Shown: positions 17,422-26,374, counted from the first letter of the stretch. The stretch is DNA of 64,000 bases from Gemmatimonadales bacterium (GCA_020344755.1 CP070829.1:398001-462000), one strand, 5' to 3'. Program-made: numbers and translations. Notes: a model not told the origin generated them from the letters alone.

Positions 17422-18204
17422 ATGGCAACGATTCACGATATCGATACAGAGGGACGGCCCCCCGCGTTGGAGGCACGGAGCCTCTCCGTCTTCTACGGCT
17501 CCAAGCAGGCCGTGAAGGAGGTGGACCTGGTGGTCCCGGCCCACAAGGTGGTCGCCCTCATTGGCCCATCCGGATGTGGCAAGAGCACCTTGTTGCGCTG
17601 CTTCAACCGGATGAACGACCTGGTGGGGAGCGCCCGGGTCGAGGGACGTGTGGACTTCCACGGGAAGAACCTGTACGACGACGACGTGGACCCCGTGGAG
17701 GTCCGGCGCCGGATCGGAATGGTCTTCCAGAAGCCCAACCCCTTTCCCAAGTCCATCTACGACAACGTGGCCTTCGGACCCCGTGTGAATGGCTTCAAGG
17801 GTGACCTGGACGGTCTGGTCCAGGATTCGCTCCGGCAGGCGGCCCTGTGGGACGAGATCCACGACCGCCTGGGAGACTCGGCCTACGCGCTTTCCGGAGG
17901 GCAGCAGCAGCGGCTTTGCATCGCCCGAACGCTGGCCGTCAAGCCCGAGATCGTCCTCATGGACGAGCCCGCCTCGGCGTTGGACCCCATTGCCACTCAG
18001 CGCATCGAGGAGCTCATCTACGAGCTCAAGAAGGACTACACCATCGTCATCGTCACCCACAACATGCAGCAAGCAGCCCGGATTTCGGACTACACGGCCT
18101 TCCTCTACATGGGTGCGCTCATCGAGTACGGCCCCACCGACATGATCTTCACCAACCCGTCCGAGGAGCGGACGGAGGCCTACGTTACCGGGAGATTCGG
18201 ATGA
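17422..18204 (+). CDS. pstB: Phosphate ABC transporter ATPase PstB
   Basis: A 260-residue cytoplasmic ATPase that drives Pst phosphate import. Walker [10 protein letters not shown] is at residues 48-56, the Q loop in [11 protein letters not shown], the signature ALSGGQQQR near 155, Walker [14 protein letters not shown] and the H-loop VTHNMQQA. The NRMNDLV segment after Walker A and [12 protein letters not shown]-like end are specific to PstB. Its stop overlaps the phoU start as ATGA (18201-18204). Confidence 0.97.
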   Translation: MATIHDIDTEGRPPALEARSLSVFYGSKQAVKEVDLVVPAHKVVALIGPSGCGKSTLLRCFNRMNDLVGSARVEGRVDFHGKNLYDDDVDPVEVRRRIGMVFQKPNPFPKSIYDNVAFGPRVNGFKGDLDGLVQDSLRQAALWDEIHDRLGDSAYALSGGQQQRLCIARTLAVKPEIVLMDEPASALDPIATQRIEELIYELKKDYTIVIVTHNMQQAARISDYTAFLYMGALIEYGPTDMIFTNPSEERTEAYVTGRFG

Positions 18205-18920
18205 ACATGGACGGCACTCCCAAGCGGCATTTCCACGAGGAGCTGGATGGCCTCCAGGAGCTCCTCCTCACGATGGCCGGCAGGGTGGAACAGGCTGTGG
18301 CCCGGGCGCTCGAGGCTGTGGCCGTCGCGGACGCAACCGTCGCTGCGGATCTTCGCGCAGGGGACGGCGAGATCGACGAGATGGAGAGCCTGATTGACGA
18401 GCGGGTGCAGGAGCTCCTGGCCCTCCATCAGCCCATGGCGTCCGACCTCCGCCTCATCATCACCGTTCTCAAGGTGGCCAACGACGTGGAGCGTGTCGGG
18501 GACCATGCGGTGAACATCGCTCGAGCGGTCCGGCGTATGCGGAAGTCCTCTCCGCCTCCGGAGCTCCGGGAACTTCAGGAGATGGGCGACGTGGCTCGCG
18601 AGATGCTCTCCGATTCCCTGGCGGCCTTCGTCGCCCGCGACCCGGGATCCGCCATGCGGGTTCATGCCACCGACGACACGGTGGACTCCCTTCGAAAGTC
18701 CCTCTTCCGCATCATGGTGACCTATATGCTGGAAGACCCGCGCAACATCGGGAGTGGGCTCGAGGTACTCCTCATCTCGCAGAACATCGAGCGCATTGCG
18801 GACCTGGCCACCAACATCGCCGAGGACGTGGTCTTTCTCGTGAAGGGCCGCGAGGGGATCCGCGACATGAAGAACTGGGCGGATCACGACGCGGACGGCG
18901 GCGAGGACGAGGGGGGCTGA
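18201..18920 (+). CDS. phoU: Phosphate-specific transport regulator PhoU
   Basis: A 239-residue all-helical protein with two PhoU repeats. Each carries the E/D-x-x-x-D metal-binding type helix: [33 protein letters not shown] in the first half and [35 protein letters not shown] in the second. PhoU links the Pst transporter to PhoR and represses the Pho response when phosphate is plentiful. The start at 18201 is fixed by the ATGA overlap with pstB. It closes the pst operon. No terminator is obvious in the 58 nt before the convergent DinB gene. Confidence 0.95.
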   Translation: MNMDGTPKRHFHEELDGLQELLLTMAGRVEQAVARALEAVAVADATVAADLRAGDGEIDEMESLIDERVQELLALHQPMASDLRLIITVLKVANDVERVGDHAVNIARAVRRMRKSSPPPELRELQEMGDVAREMLSDSLAAFVARDPGSAMRVHATDDTVDSLRKSLFRIMVTYMLEDPRNIGSGLEVLLISQNIERIADLATNIAEDVVFLVKGREGIRDMKNWADHDADGGEDEGG

Positions 18921-18978
18921 GGGGCTCGTCGCGACCGACGGTGCGTTGAACTTCAGGGCGCGCCGCCCACCTCACCCG

Positions 18979-19467
18979 CTAGAAGATCGCCTTGAGGGAT
19001 TGGGCTTCCACGCCTTGGCCCTGGCCGGTCACCATCCGACGGTGGTAGTCGATCTGACCGAGGTGGTACCCGAAGTGGATGGCCAGGTGGAGCAGAAACC
19101 GACCGGTGCGCACCCGTCCCATGGGAAAGTCCGCCGGGAAGGTCTCGTCGAGTCGGGCCCCGTCCATCTCGCCCAGTACCGCGTCCACGACCCGGGCCGT
19201 GGAGTCGAGCCGGCCCAGCAATTCCTCCAGGGGAAGGTCCCGGTCTCCGAACTCCCCTTCCCGGTCCCGCACATAATGCGTTCCTCCCAGAACGGCCCCC
19301 ACATAGTGGTGGAGGTTTCCGGCCAGGTGTAGCGCCAGCGTCCCCGCCGAGTTCGGGATCCCGTCCGGCTTCGCCCAGATGTCCGCAGGGTCCGGATAGG
19401 CCAGCAGCTCGCGCTTCACCGTCGCCAGATCGCGCAACAGAATCGTCCTCAGGTCGTCCACGGTCAT
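18979..19467 (-). CDS. DinB-fold protein (DUF1572 type)
   Basis: A 162-residue DinB-superfamily protein. The blocks LALHLAGNLHHYVGAVLGG (first His), FPMGRVRTGRFLLHLAIHFGYHLGQIDYHRRM (second and third His) and the E/D-rich LEELLGRLD in between match DUF1572-like members. It is close in sequence to the protein encoded at 2034-2552 (for example the shared PNSAG-x-L/LHLAGN motif). Presumed metal-dependent, possibly thiol transfer; no substrate is known. It converges on phoU and is preceded by a cupin gene in the same orientation. Confidence 0.85.
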   Translation of the reverse strand: MTVDDLRTILLRDLATVKRELLAYPDPADIWAKPDGIPNSAGTLALHLAGNLHHYVGAVLGGTHYVRDREGEFGDRDLPLEELLGRLDSTARVVDAVLGEMDGARLDETFPADFPMGRVRTGRFLLHLAIHFGYHLGQIDYHRRMVTGQGQGVEAQSLKAIF

Positions 19468-19498
19468 GGTCGGTGCCCTCCTTGGCGGTTGGGCTCGG

Positions 19499-19867
19499 TC
19501 AGATCCACGGGAGATCCTCCACCGTGCGCTCGTTCACCGTGTCACCGGTGTTCCGGGTTGTGACCGGCTCCAGGAGCAGGATATGGACCTCCTCCCTGGC
19601 CACCGGCTTGTGTTCCACGCCCCGGGGCACGATGAAGAACTCTCCCTCTCGGAGCCGCACCGTACGGTCACGAAGGTGGAGCTCCAGCTCACCCGAGAGA
19701 ACGAGGAAGAGCTCGTCCTCCTCGGGATGTCGGTGCCAGATGAACTCGCCCTGCAGCTTCGCCAGCTTGACGTACTGGCCGTTGAGCTCACCGGCGATCC
19801 GGGGCGACCAGTGGTCGGAGAACAGCGCGAGCTTCTCCTTGAGATTCACGACGGCCGGCTCGGCCAT
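19499..19867 (-). CDS. Single-domain cupin
   Basis: A 122-residue small cupin barrel starting at the ATG at 19867 (MAEPAVVNLKEKL). Motif 1 is WHRHPEEDELFLVLSGELEL, with the metal ligands His, His and Glu; motif 2 is GEFFIVPRGVEHKPVA with the fourth His. This matches the family of short cupins of unknown role that keep a full metal site. It lies 40 nt downstream of the GNAT gene and 31 nt upstream of the DinB gene in the same direction, so these could form one operon. Confidence 0.85.
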   Translation of the reverse strand: MAEPAVVNLKEKLALFSDHWSPRIAGELNGQYVKLAKLQGEFIWHRHPEEDELFLVLSGELELHLRDRTVRLREGEFFIVPRGVEHKPVAREEVHILLLEPVTTRNTGDTVNERTVEDLPWI

Positions 19868-19907
19868 TGCAGGCTCTCCCGGGCACCCCATCGGCGGGCC
19901 CTTTGGG

Positions 19908-20348
19908 TTACAGTCCGCGGACCAGCACCACCCGGTCCACTCCGGGAGCGTAGCCATCCCGCTCCCGCGAGGCCACCTGGAATCCCGACTTCTCGAAGAA
20001 TCCAACGGTCTGGGGCAGGGTCTCGAGCCGCACGGTCCCGATGCCCGGATCCCTGCGCATCAGGTCGAGGCGGGCTTCCAGCATCCTCCGGCCCAGCCCC
20101 TGGCCGTGCCGGCTCGACTTGACCATCCCCCAGCACAAGCTGGCCAGCCCGCCGCCTTCTTCGGCGATCCCGCCACACCCGACGATGCCCTCCGCCCGGT
20201 CTTCCAGCACGAGGAACGGACCCGGCGGATCCTCGAGAAAGGCCTGGAAAGCCTGCCTCTCCGCAGATCGGAAGAACCCCGGGACATTGGAGTCGAACAC
20301 CGCCAGGCACGCGGCTCGATCCTCTGGCAGGAACCGTCGGGTCTTCAA
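19908..20348 (-). CDS. GNAT-family N-acetyltransferase
   Basis: A 146-residue acetyl-CoA-dependent acetyltransferase. The core strand/loop pattern is visible: VGCGGIAEEGG, then LCWGMVKSSRHGQGLGRRMLEA with the acetyl-CoA pyrophosphate loop R-x-G-x-GLGRRML, then TVRLETLPQTVGFFEKSGF. It appears to start with TTG immediately after the stop of the upstream lipoprotein gene (20349-20351), implying coupled translation. The acceptor substrate is unknown. Confidence 0.85.
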   Translation of the reverse strand: MKTRRFLPEDRAACLAVFDSNVPGFFRSAERQAFQAFLEDPPGPFLVLEDRAEGIVGCGGIAEEGGGLASLCWGMVKSSRHGQGLGRRMLEARLDLMRRDPGIGTVRLETLPQTVGFFEKSGFQVASRERDGYAPGVDRVVLVRGL

Positions 20349-20783
20349 TCACGCTCCCGGGTCGGAGCCGTAGACCAGGTCCACCGTCGTCGTTACGGGA
20401 TCGCTGGGAATGGTGAAGACCACGGCGACGTCCTGGAAGACCTGGGGTGCCTCACCCGCGGGAATGACGACCAGGTCCACACACAGGTCCCGGTCCACCG
20501 CCGCCGGGGTGACGATCTCCAGGAAATAGTCACCCTGGGATCCGGTGGCCCCCAACCCGGTCAGAGGTGGGGAGGCCAGCTCCCCGGTGTCGCACCGGTA
20601 GGCGAACTCCCCCGGGCGAATGGCGGCCGCCACCACGGCCTGGCCCAGAGTGTCGGTCACGATGCCCTCCACCCAGCTGAGGCTGTTCCGGGGAAGGCCG
20701 GTGCCCTCGGTCCCACCCACGCAGGCGGATCCGACGGAGACGAGGGCGGCGAAGATCGCTACGGGAAGGAAGGGACGATGCAT
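20349..20783 (-). CDS. Exported protein with carboxypeptidase-regulatory-like fold
   Basis: About 144 residues. The start MHRPFLPVAIFAALVSVGSAC gives a signal sequence, with a possible lipoprotein Cys. The mature part (WVEGIVTDTLGQAVVAAAIRPG ... GDYFLEIVTPA) looks like a single beta-sandwich of the carboxypeptidase regulatory type, as found on secreted proteins. I see no catalytic residues. It is followed without a gap by the GNAT gene. Confidence 0.6.
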   Translation of the reverse strand: MHRPFLPVAIFAALVSVGSACVGGTEGTGLPRNSLSWVEGIVTDTLGQAVVAAAIRPGEFAYRCDTGELASPPLTGLGATGSQGDYFLEIVTPAAVDRDLCVDLVVIPAGEAPQVFQDVAVVFTIPSDPVTTTVDLVYGSDPGA

Positions 20784-21025
20784 GGGTCGAACTCGTGGAT
20801 GGAGAACGGGATCCTTCTTCACCCCCCAGGTGTGGCGAAGGGTCCGCTGGGGCGGTCGCCTGTGGGGAGTCCGGTGGAGGTTGGTGGGGCCTCCATCCCT
20901 CCACCGCGCGCCAAGCCCCGTCCTTCCCTACGCCGGGAGGGCCGAATCGTGTCGCTACCAGTAGCCGCGGATCCAGCGGGGTTCGATCCGCACCAGGGCG
21001 GCCGCGAGAAGCCCGAGACCGCTCG

Positions 21026-21790
21026 CTATCCGTCCGCGTCGAGCCGCCCACCCGTCCGCAGGTAGGTGGCGAAGTCGTCGGGAAGGGTGCTCTCGCGAAT
21101 GGCCTGGGCCGCACGGTCCACGTCGTAGTCCACCCGCCGAAAGTCCACCTCCACCTCGCCCTCGCCCTCGCCCAGCGTGAGAACCACGTACCCGGCTCGC
21201 CAGTTGCCGTCCTTGGGACGCCCCACCGACCCGGTGTTCACGAAAAGGACTCCATCCAACTCCCGGGACCAGGGCTTGTGGGTATGGCCGAAGGCCACCA
21301 CGTCCCCGGGACGAGCGCCCATTCGCTCCGCCATCTTGCCACAGAAATCAGCCGACCGGTCCTCGGTCCAGTAGACCGTGTTCAGCACCGGGTTTCCGTG
21401 GATCAGCCGCAGCGTGGGGCCTGCCAGGTGCCCCCCCAGGGGTCGAAGGTCCAGACGGAAGGGGAGGGCGGCGAGCCACGCCCGAGTCTCCGCCGACGTG
21501 TGCTCCAGGGTCCAGGCATAGGAGAGGTGGGACAGCTCCGACTGCCGTGGATCCTCGTACTGGCACCCGCAGTGATCGTACCCCGTGGCCACCGTGGAGT
21601 CGTAGTTGCCCGCCACGCCGGCGATTCCCCTCTCTCGTAGCCCGGTGACCACCTCGTTGGGCCAGGGAGCGTATCCCACCAGGTCTCCCAGGTGGTAGAT
21701 GGCCTGGCAACCATCTCCGTCGATCCCCGCCAGGACGGCCTCGAGAGCCGGAAGGTTGCCGTGCACGTCGCTCAACAGGGCGATCCTCAT
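21026..21790 (-). CDS. Calcineurin-like metallophosphoesterase, last gene of the ars operon
   Basis: A 254-residue phosphoesterase with the family metal motifs SDVHGNL (D-x-H), YHLGDLVGY (GD), AGNYD (GN-x-D), IHGNP and GHTHKPW. This is the YfcE/DNA-ligase-flanking type of small phosphodiesterase or phosphatase. Its start is fused to the acr3 stop as ATGA (21787-21790), so it is the fourth gene of arsR-arsM-acr3-phosphoesterase. Metallophosphatase genes are sometimes found in arsenic islands; what this one cleaves is unknown. Confidence 0.9.
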   Translation of the reverse strand: MRIALLSDVHGNLPALEAVLAGIDGDGCQAIYHLGDLVGYAPWPNEVVTGLRERGIAGVAGNYDSTVATGYDHCGCQYEDPRQSELSHLSYAWTLEHTSAETRAWLAALPFRLDLRPLGGHLAGPTLRLIHGNPVLNTVYWTEDRSADFCGKMAERMGARPGDVVAFGHTHKPWSRELDGVLFVNTGSVGRPKDGNWRAGYVVLTLGEGEGEVEVDFRRVDYDVDRAAQAIRESTLPDDFATYLRTGGRLDADG

Positions 21791-22941
21791 GACGTTCTCC
21801 CATTTCCGGCCCGCCGGGCCCCGCTGGTGACCTCGGTGGCGCAGAGGTCCGGGTCCAGCGAGGGGCCTCCGTCACCGACTTCAGCCCCGAACCAGCGGCG
21901 CTGGAGCCAGAAGGCCACGTGTACCAACCCCAGGAGGACCGGTACCTCCACAAGGGGACCGATCACCGCAGCGAACGCCGCCCCGTGCGCGATCCCGAAG
22001 GTCCCCACCGCCACCGCGATCGCGAGCTCGAAGTTGTTGCTCGCCGCCGTGAAGCTCACCGATACCGTCTTCGAGTAGTCGGCGCCCACGGCTCGGCCCA
22101 TGGCGAAGCTCACCAGGAACATGGCCACGAAGTAGATCAGAAGGGGCACCGCGATCCGTACGACACCCGCCGGAGTGTCCAGGATCGCCTCCCCCTGGAT
22201 GGAGAACATGACCACGATGGTGAAGAGGAGCGCCACCAGGGTCAGTGGAGAGATCCGGGGGATGAACTCCCTGGCGTACCACTCTTTCCCCTTCCGCCGC
22301 ACCAGGGCGAAGCGAGTCGCCATTCCGGCCAGGAAGGGGATCCCCAGGTAGATGAAGACACTCGTGGCGATCTCAGCCATGGTGATGTCCACCACCGCCC
22401 CCTCCAGCCCGAGCCACTCCGGCAGGAGGGTGATGAAGAACCAGGCGTAGACGCTGTAGAAGAGGACCTGGAAGACGGAGTTGAACGCGACCAGACCGGC
22501 CGCGTAGTCGTTGTCGCCATCCGCCAGCTCGTTCCAGACGATCACCATGGCGATGCACCGGGCCAGACCGATGAGGATCAGTCCCACCATGTACTCGGGG
22601 TAGTCCCGGAGGAAGGCCACCGCCAGCACGAACATCAGGATGGGGCCGATGATCCAGTTCTGGACCAGGGAGAGCGCCAGGATCCGCCAGTTTCTGAAGA
22701 CGTCCCCGAGCTCCTCGTAGCGCACCTTCGCAAGCGGCGGGTACATCATGAGGATCAGCCCGGCGGCGATCGGAAGCGAGGTTGTCCCGAGCTGGGTCCG
22801 CTCATTCAGTACCTGGACACCGTCGGACCAGAGGGCGCCCAGCACCACTCCGGCACCCATCGCCAGGAAGATCCAGAGGGTCAGGTAGCGATCCAGTACG
22901 GACAAACGCGCCCGCAATGTCTGGCCCGAGGCGTCGCTCAC
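21787..22941 (-). CDS. acr3: Arsenite efflux permease Acr3
   Basis: A 384-residue inner-membrane arsenite exporter of the ACR3 (BART) family, with about ten spans. The hallmark [16 protein letters not shown] contains the conserved, functionally essential Cys of Acr3. The block [21 protein letters not shown] and the late [15 protein letters not shown] are also typical. The start is the GTG in the GTGA overlap with arsM (22938-22941). The short C-terminal tail ends near GARRAGNG. It lowers cytoplasmic arsenite and competes with ArsM for the same substrate. Confidence 0.95.
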   Translation of the reverse strand: MSDASGQTLRARLSVLDRYLTLWIFLAMGAGVVLGALWSDGVQVLNERTQLGTTSLPIAAGLILMMYPPLAKVRYEELGDVFRNWRILALSLVQNWIIGPILMFVLAVAFLRDYPEYMVGLILIGLARCIAMVIVWNELADGDNDYAAGLVAFNSVFQVLFYSVYAWFFITLLPEWLGLEGAVVDITMAEIATSVFIYLGIPFLAGMATRFALVRRKGKEWYAREFIPRISPLTLVALLFTIVVMFSIQGEAILDTPAGVVRIAVPLLIYFVAMFLVSFAMGRAVGADYSKTVSVSFTAASNNFELAIAVAVGTFGIAHGAAFAAVIGPLVEVPVLLGLVHVAFWLQRRWFGAEVGDGGPSLDPDLCATEVTSGARRAGNGRTS

Positions 22942-23774
22942 GATTCGGTCTCCGGCTTCCGGGCGCGAACGAACGCCGACATGAACATGCCGTCCACCTC
23001 CTCCGACAGGGCCTCCAGGTCCAGGCCCGCCTCCTCGAGGAAGGCCCGGGCCTCCTCCACTCGGTAGACCCGCGTGGGCTCCAGGGAGATATCGTCGAAT
23101 CCCGCAGCAGCCAACTTGGCGCGGAACGCCCCCACCGAGAGGGCACCCGCGATGCATCCGGCCCACAGCTCCAGGCTCCGCCGCACCAATTCGGGAACCT
23201 CGTCATCCCTGCTCACGATGTCCGAGACGGCGAAGCGCCCGCCGGGCTTGAGGACGCGGTATGCCTCCGCGAGGACCCGGTCCTTGTCCGCGGAGAGGTT
23301 GATGACGCAGTTCGAGACGATGACATCCACCGATGCGTCGGGGAGGGGGATGGCTTCGATGTCCCCTTTCAGGAACTCGACGTTCTCCGCTCCCGCCTCC
23401 CGGGCGTTGGCCCGGGCGAGCTCCAGCATCTCGTCGGTCATATCCAGTCCGTACGCCTTCCCGGTGGGACCCACTCGGCGTGCCGACAACAGGACGTCGA
23501 TCCCGCCTCCACTCCCAAGGTCCAGGACCACCTCTCCCGGCCTCAGATCCGCCAGCGCCGTGGGGTTGCCGCACCCCAAAGAGGCCAGCATGGCCCCCTC
23601 CGGAAGGCTCTCCGAGGTGACCCGATCGTACAAGTCCCGGGTGACCGGGTCTGTGGAGCCGTCCTTCCCTTCCGAGCTGCAACCACAACCGCAGTCTCCT
23701 CGCCTTCCTTCCACCACCCGCAGCGCAGCCTGTCCGTACTTCTCGCGGACCGTGGCCCGAAGCTGGTCACTCAT
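22938..23774 (-). CDS. arsM: Arsenite S-adenosylmethionine methyltransferase ArsM
   Basis: A 278-residue SAM-dependent methyltransferase that converts arsenite to methylated arsenicals. The three arsenic-binding cysteines are seen in SLGCGNP (Cys68), VSNCVINL (Cys156) and [10 protein letters not shown] (Cys207), plus an N-terminal cluster CGCGC (28, 30, 32). The SAM motif is [12 protein letters not shown]. Start ATG at 23774; the stop overlaps acr3 by 4 nt. It lies behind a second ArsR-type operator (23860-23877), so it may be transcribed separately from arsR as well as with it. Confidence 0.95.
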   Translation of the reverse strand: MSDQLRATVREKYGQAALRVVEGRRGDCGCGCSSEGKDGSTDPVTRDLYDRVTSESLPEGAMLASLGCGNPTALADLRPGEVVLDLGSGGGIDVLLSARRVGPTGKAYGLDMTDEMLELARANAREAGAENVEFLKGDIEAIPLPDASVDVIVSNCVINLSADKDRVLAEAYRVLKPGGRFAVSDIVSRDDEVPELVRRSLELWAGCIAGALSVGAFRAKLAAAGFDDISLEPTRVYRVEEARAFLEEAGLDLEALSEEVDGMFMSAFVRARKPETES

Positions 23775-23859
23775 GACAATTCCTCCGTCCGGATGCGTGC
23801 ATCCGGGTAAGGGACCGATCCCGGTCGTGGCGACCCGTGGGGGTCCGAGGGGTCCATTC

Positions 23860-23877
23860 CATCAATGATCGTTGATG
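23860..23877 (-). promoter_or_regulatory. Second ArsR-type operator, before arsM
   Basis: Inverted repeat CATCAA-N6-TTGATG, 85 nt upstream of the arsM start. Its arms match the core of the larger operator in front of arsR (ATCAAC / GTTGAT). It suggests ArsR also controls an internal promoter for arsM-acr3-phosphoesterase. Confidence 0.6.
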
Positions 23878-23905
23878 TTTGAGGGCAAAAAAACGACGTC
23901 GGCCA

Positions 23906-24241
23906 TCATCCGCAGCAGCGGGAGTCCGGCCGTCCCCGCCACGCCTCCTCGCACACGCTCCCAAGCTCCCCGAGAACGCTCCGCATCTCCTCGAGCGCCT
24001 CGGGTACCAGGCGATAGTAGACCCAGCGGCCGTCCCGACGGTCCTCCACCACTCCCGCGTCCTTCAGCTTCTTGAGGTGGAACGAGAGCCGGGACTGAGC
24101 CGCGTCGAGGTCTACCTGCAACTCGCAGACACACCGTTCCCCGGCGGAGAGGAGCCGGACGATGGACAGGCGCGTCTCCTCCGCCACGGCCTGGAACCGC
24201 TGGAGGAGGATGGCGTCGGAGCTGGGCGGGGAGTTCTTCAT
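23906..24241 (-). CDS. arsR: ArsR-family arsenite-responsive repressor
   Basis: A 111-residue winged-helix repressor. The recognition region ERCVCELQVDLDAAQSRLSFHLKKLKDAGVVEDRRDGRWVYYRL matches ArsR/SmtB. Possible As(III) ligands are Cys37 and Cys39 in the CVC motif, and Cys97, Cys109 and Cys110 at the C terminus, a layout recalling ArsR proteins whose site is built from C-terminal cysteines. The third Cys of the classical C-x-C-x-x-C site is absent (Gln42). I take ATG 24241 because an ATG at 24253 overlaps the -10. It heads the arsenic operon. Confidence 0.92.
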   Translation of the reverse strand: MKNSPPSSDAILLQRFQAVAEETRLSIVRLLSAGERCVCELQVDLDAAQSRLSFHLKKLKDAGVVEDRRDGRWVYYRLVPEALEEMRSVLGELGSVCEEAWRGRPDSRCCG

Positions 24242-24248
24242 ACCGACA

Positions 24249-24276
24249 ATCATATCAACGTCTGTTGATATGTCAA
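24249..24276 (-). promoter_or_regulatory. arsR promoter with embedded operator
   Basis: On the minus strand a consensus -35 TTGACA (24276-24271), a 16-nt spacer and -10 TATGAT (24254-24249). A perfect inverted repeat ATATCAAC-N4-GTTGATAT (24252-24271) fills the spacer and overlaps the -10 and the edge of the -35, so a bound repressor would block polymerase. Seven bases separate the -10 from the arsR ATG, so the transcript may be leaderless. Confidence 0.85.
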
Positions 24277-24662
24277 CCGCCGGTCGCCGCTCCCGTGAGG
24301 TCGTCGCACAGGAACCGGGTGCCCTCCACTCTGCCGCCGCCATTGAACCAGGCCACGAGCTTCAGAGCTTCGTCCAGCCACAGATCTTCGATGAAGAGGA
24401 TGCGACGGGTGACTCGAGTGTCGCCCGCCGGCGTCGTGGGGATGATGTCCCCGAGCACCGCCACACCGCCGGCATCCGGACCGGAACGCGTCGTGTACGC
24501 CTCGAATCGAGCCAGCACGGACTCGAGCGCCATCCCTTCGTCCACCTCTACCGCCAGCCGGGCGAGCGGGTGGTGCTCGCATCGGAAGGCGGGGGAATCC
24601 AGGAACGACACCGCCGGTACGGCTGCCCAGGCGAGTCCGCCGAGGACCAGGAGGGTGTTCAT
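24273..24662 (-). CDS. Small exported protein of unknown function
   Basis: About 129 residues from ATG 24662, with a short N-terminal hydrophobic signal (MNTLLVLGGLAWAAVPAVSFL) and a charged, mostly soluble remainder (EDLWLDEALKLVAWFN ... VEGTRFLCDDL). I recognise no family. It lies between the ABC ATPase gene and arsR; the stop is 31 nt from the arsR start, inside the arsR promoter. Codon use looks normal for this genome. Confidence 0.5.
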   Translation of the reverse strand: MNTLLVLGGLAWAAVPAVSFLDSPAFRCEHHPLARLAVEVDEGMALESVLARFEAYTTRSGPDAGGVAVLGDIIPTTPAGDTRVTRRILFIEDLWLDEALKLVAWFNGGGRVEGTRFLCDDLTGAATGG

Positions 24663-24801
24663 GCTGGTCAGACGGCTGCAAGGAACGGTCCAGAATTCCC
24701 TGGAGGCGGGAACGCGTCCTGGGGCACCTCGCGGAGACCGGCACCCGAGCGGGCGCGTGCCAGCCGGCGGCTCGGCCGGCAGCCCGGCGGCAAACGGGCG
24801 G

Positions 24802-25950
24802 CTAGATCTGTCCCCTGGGGCCCAGGTATTCCCTCCGGAACTGGGGGTGAAGGGCCGCCTCGGATGGCCCACCCAGCCAGTGCGTGGTGCCCGCCACGAC
24901 CCAGATGACCTGATCCGACACCTGGAAGAGGTCCTCCACGTCGTGCCCGGAGACCACGATCGCGCATCCACCGTCCCGCAGCACCCCGAGCCCGGCGGCG
25001 ATGAGCGGTCGGTCCGCGGGAGCGATTCCCGCGAACGGCTCGTCCATGAGGAGGCACACCGGGTCGCGCAGCAGCGCCATGGCCAGCGAGGCTCGCTGGC
25101 GCTCCCCTCCGGAGATCCGGTGCGGGCGCCGGTCCAGGAACGCCTCGAGACGCATCCGGTGGACCACGTCGTCCATCCGCTCCCTTCCACCGAAGGTCCT
25201 CACCACCATCTCCAGGTGCTCCCGCACGGTGAAGTGGGAGGTGAGGGCCGACTCCTGAGCTGAGAAGAAGAGTCCCTCGCGGGCGAGGCGGTGCAGGCGC
25301 GGACGCTCCCGGTACTCACCCCGCCAGAAGACGCTTCCCCACCCCGCCCCCAGAGCCCCTGCGGAGATCCTGAGCATGGTCGTCTTCCCGCTTCCGTTCC
25401 GCCCCATGAGGGCCGTGACCTGTCCGGAAACTGCGCGGAAGGACGCGGACTTCAGGACGGACTTTCGGCCGAAGGATTTCCCCAGGCCATCCGCGTGCAG
25501 GACGAATGCGCCCGCGTCGGGCCGTCCCGGCGCGAGCGGCGAGGTACCCGCCGCACCCACGGCGAGGAGCGGAATGATCTTCCGGCTCGATGCGGCCGCC
25601 CTTCTCGCCGGGTCGTGCGGCGGAACCGACCCGGGATTCCCCGGGGTGCCCTGCTCCGGGGACGGGCCCGGCATGAGAAGCTCCGCAACCGCGGGTACGG
25701 CGGCTGCCCATGCGGCTGCCTGAGCCATGGGAATGCCGAGATTCCCCAGCAGGACATTCTCCCAGCGCCGCCTCGCATACATCAGAACGACGACCACCAC
25801 CACCGCCAGGAGTGCCACCGTGGTCCGCAGGTCCAGGGCCAGACCTCCTCCGGGTTGGGCCGCCAGGACGAATCGGCAGAGCAGCCACACCCCGATTCCC
25901 CGACGCAGGTAGGCGTTCCGGAGCCTGGGCAGGCGAGCGAGCCGCTTCAA
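24802..25950 (-). CDS. ABC-transporter ATPase with N-terminal membrane segment
   Basis: A 382-residue protein. Residues about 20-100 are hydrophobic, with two to three possible spans (VWLLCRFVLAAQ; TTVALLAVVVVVVLMYA; AQAAAWAAAVPAVAELLM). A proline/glycine-rich linker leads to an ABC ATPase from about residue 150: Walker A GRNGSGKTT, signature RISGGERQR, Walker B CLLMDEPFAGI and H-loop VSGHDVED. The ATPase resembles LptB/LivF-like families. A single ATPase fused to a short membrane part is unusual; it could be a half-transporter or two genes read as one frame. No partner permease is adjacent. Confidence 0.75.
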   Translation of the reverse strand: MKRLARLPRLRNAYLRRGIGVWLLCRFVLAAQPGGGLALDLRTTVALLAVVVVVVLMYARRRWENVLLGNLGIPMAQAAAWAAAVPAVAELLMPGPSPEQGTPGNPGSVPPHDPARRAAASSRKIIPLLAVGAAGTSPLAPGRPDAGAFVLHADGLGKSFGRKSVLKSASFRAVSGQVTALMGRNGSGKTTMLRISAGALGAGWGSVFWRGEYRERPRLHRLAREGLFFSAQESALTSHFTVREHLEMVVRTFGGRERMDDVVHRMRLEAFLDRRPHRISGGERQRASLAMALLRDPVCLLMDEPFAGIAPADRPLIAAGLGVLRDGGCAIVVSGHDVEDLFQVSDQVIWVVAGTTHWLGGPSEAALHPQFRREYLGPRGQI

Positions 25951-26111
25951 GCTTCGCGTCGCGAGGGGCGTGAGGCCTGCGGGGCCCCGGATCGAGAGGG
26001 GAGGGACATCGTGACGACTCCCGGCGGAAGGGTGGACCCGGTCCCGCCATCATGGGGAGATGCACCCGGTCCGGCCACCCTTCGGGAGCGCTCCACCTCA
26101 CGCACATGAAT

Positions 26112-26149
26112 CGAGAGGGCCGCCCCCGCATCCGGGGACGGCCCTCTCG
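26112..26149 (-). terminator. Strong hairpin after the first cold-shock gene
   Basis: Perfect 11-bp stem (26112-26122 with 26139-26149) and an inner CCCC/GGGG extension, immediately downstream of the cold-shock gene ending at 26168. No clear T run follows on the minus strand, so it may be a terminator or a 3'-end stabiliser. Confidence 0.6.
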
Positions 26150-26167
26150 GCACGACGAGCACCGGCG

Positions 26168-26374
26168 TCAGACCAGTGTCACGTTTTCCGCCGCGGGACC
26201 CTTTGCGCCTTCAACGATTTCGAACTCCACCTCGGCGCCTTCGCTGAGCGTCCTGAATCCGTCGCCCTGGATGGCGCTGAAGTGGACGAAGCAGTCCTTC
26301 CCACCACCCTCCGGGGTGATGAATCCGAAGCCCTTCTCATCGCTGAACCACTTCACGGTCCCTTTCGTACGCAT
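26168..26374 (-). CDS. Cold-shock protein (CspA family)
   Basis: A 68-residue single OB-fold nucleic-acid chaperone. RNP1 is [12 protein letters not shown]2 is DCFVHFSAI, with the usual start TKGTVKWF. It melts RNA structure, mainly in the cold. It is the downstream member of a tandem csp pair, with its own leader (26375-26468), its own hairpin terminator and about 75% identity to the neighbour by eye. The shared leader suggests post-transcriptional control. Confidence 0.97.
   Translation of the reverse strand: MRTKGTVKWFSDEKGFGFITPEGGGKDCFVHFSAIQGDGFRTLSEGAEVEFEIVEGAKGPAAENVTLV

Noticed and set aside
20784-21025. Possible small membrane peptide just after the phosphoesterase stop
   Set aside because: A frame on the minus strand reads GLLAAALVRIEPRWIRGYW and stops, but it has no plausible start codon or ribosome site and would overlap the phosphoesterase gene. 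I leave the region unannotated.
24251-24253. Alternative arsR start MIVGM
   Set aside because: This ATG overlaps the -10 hexamer and the operator, so it could not be in the transcript.
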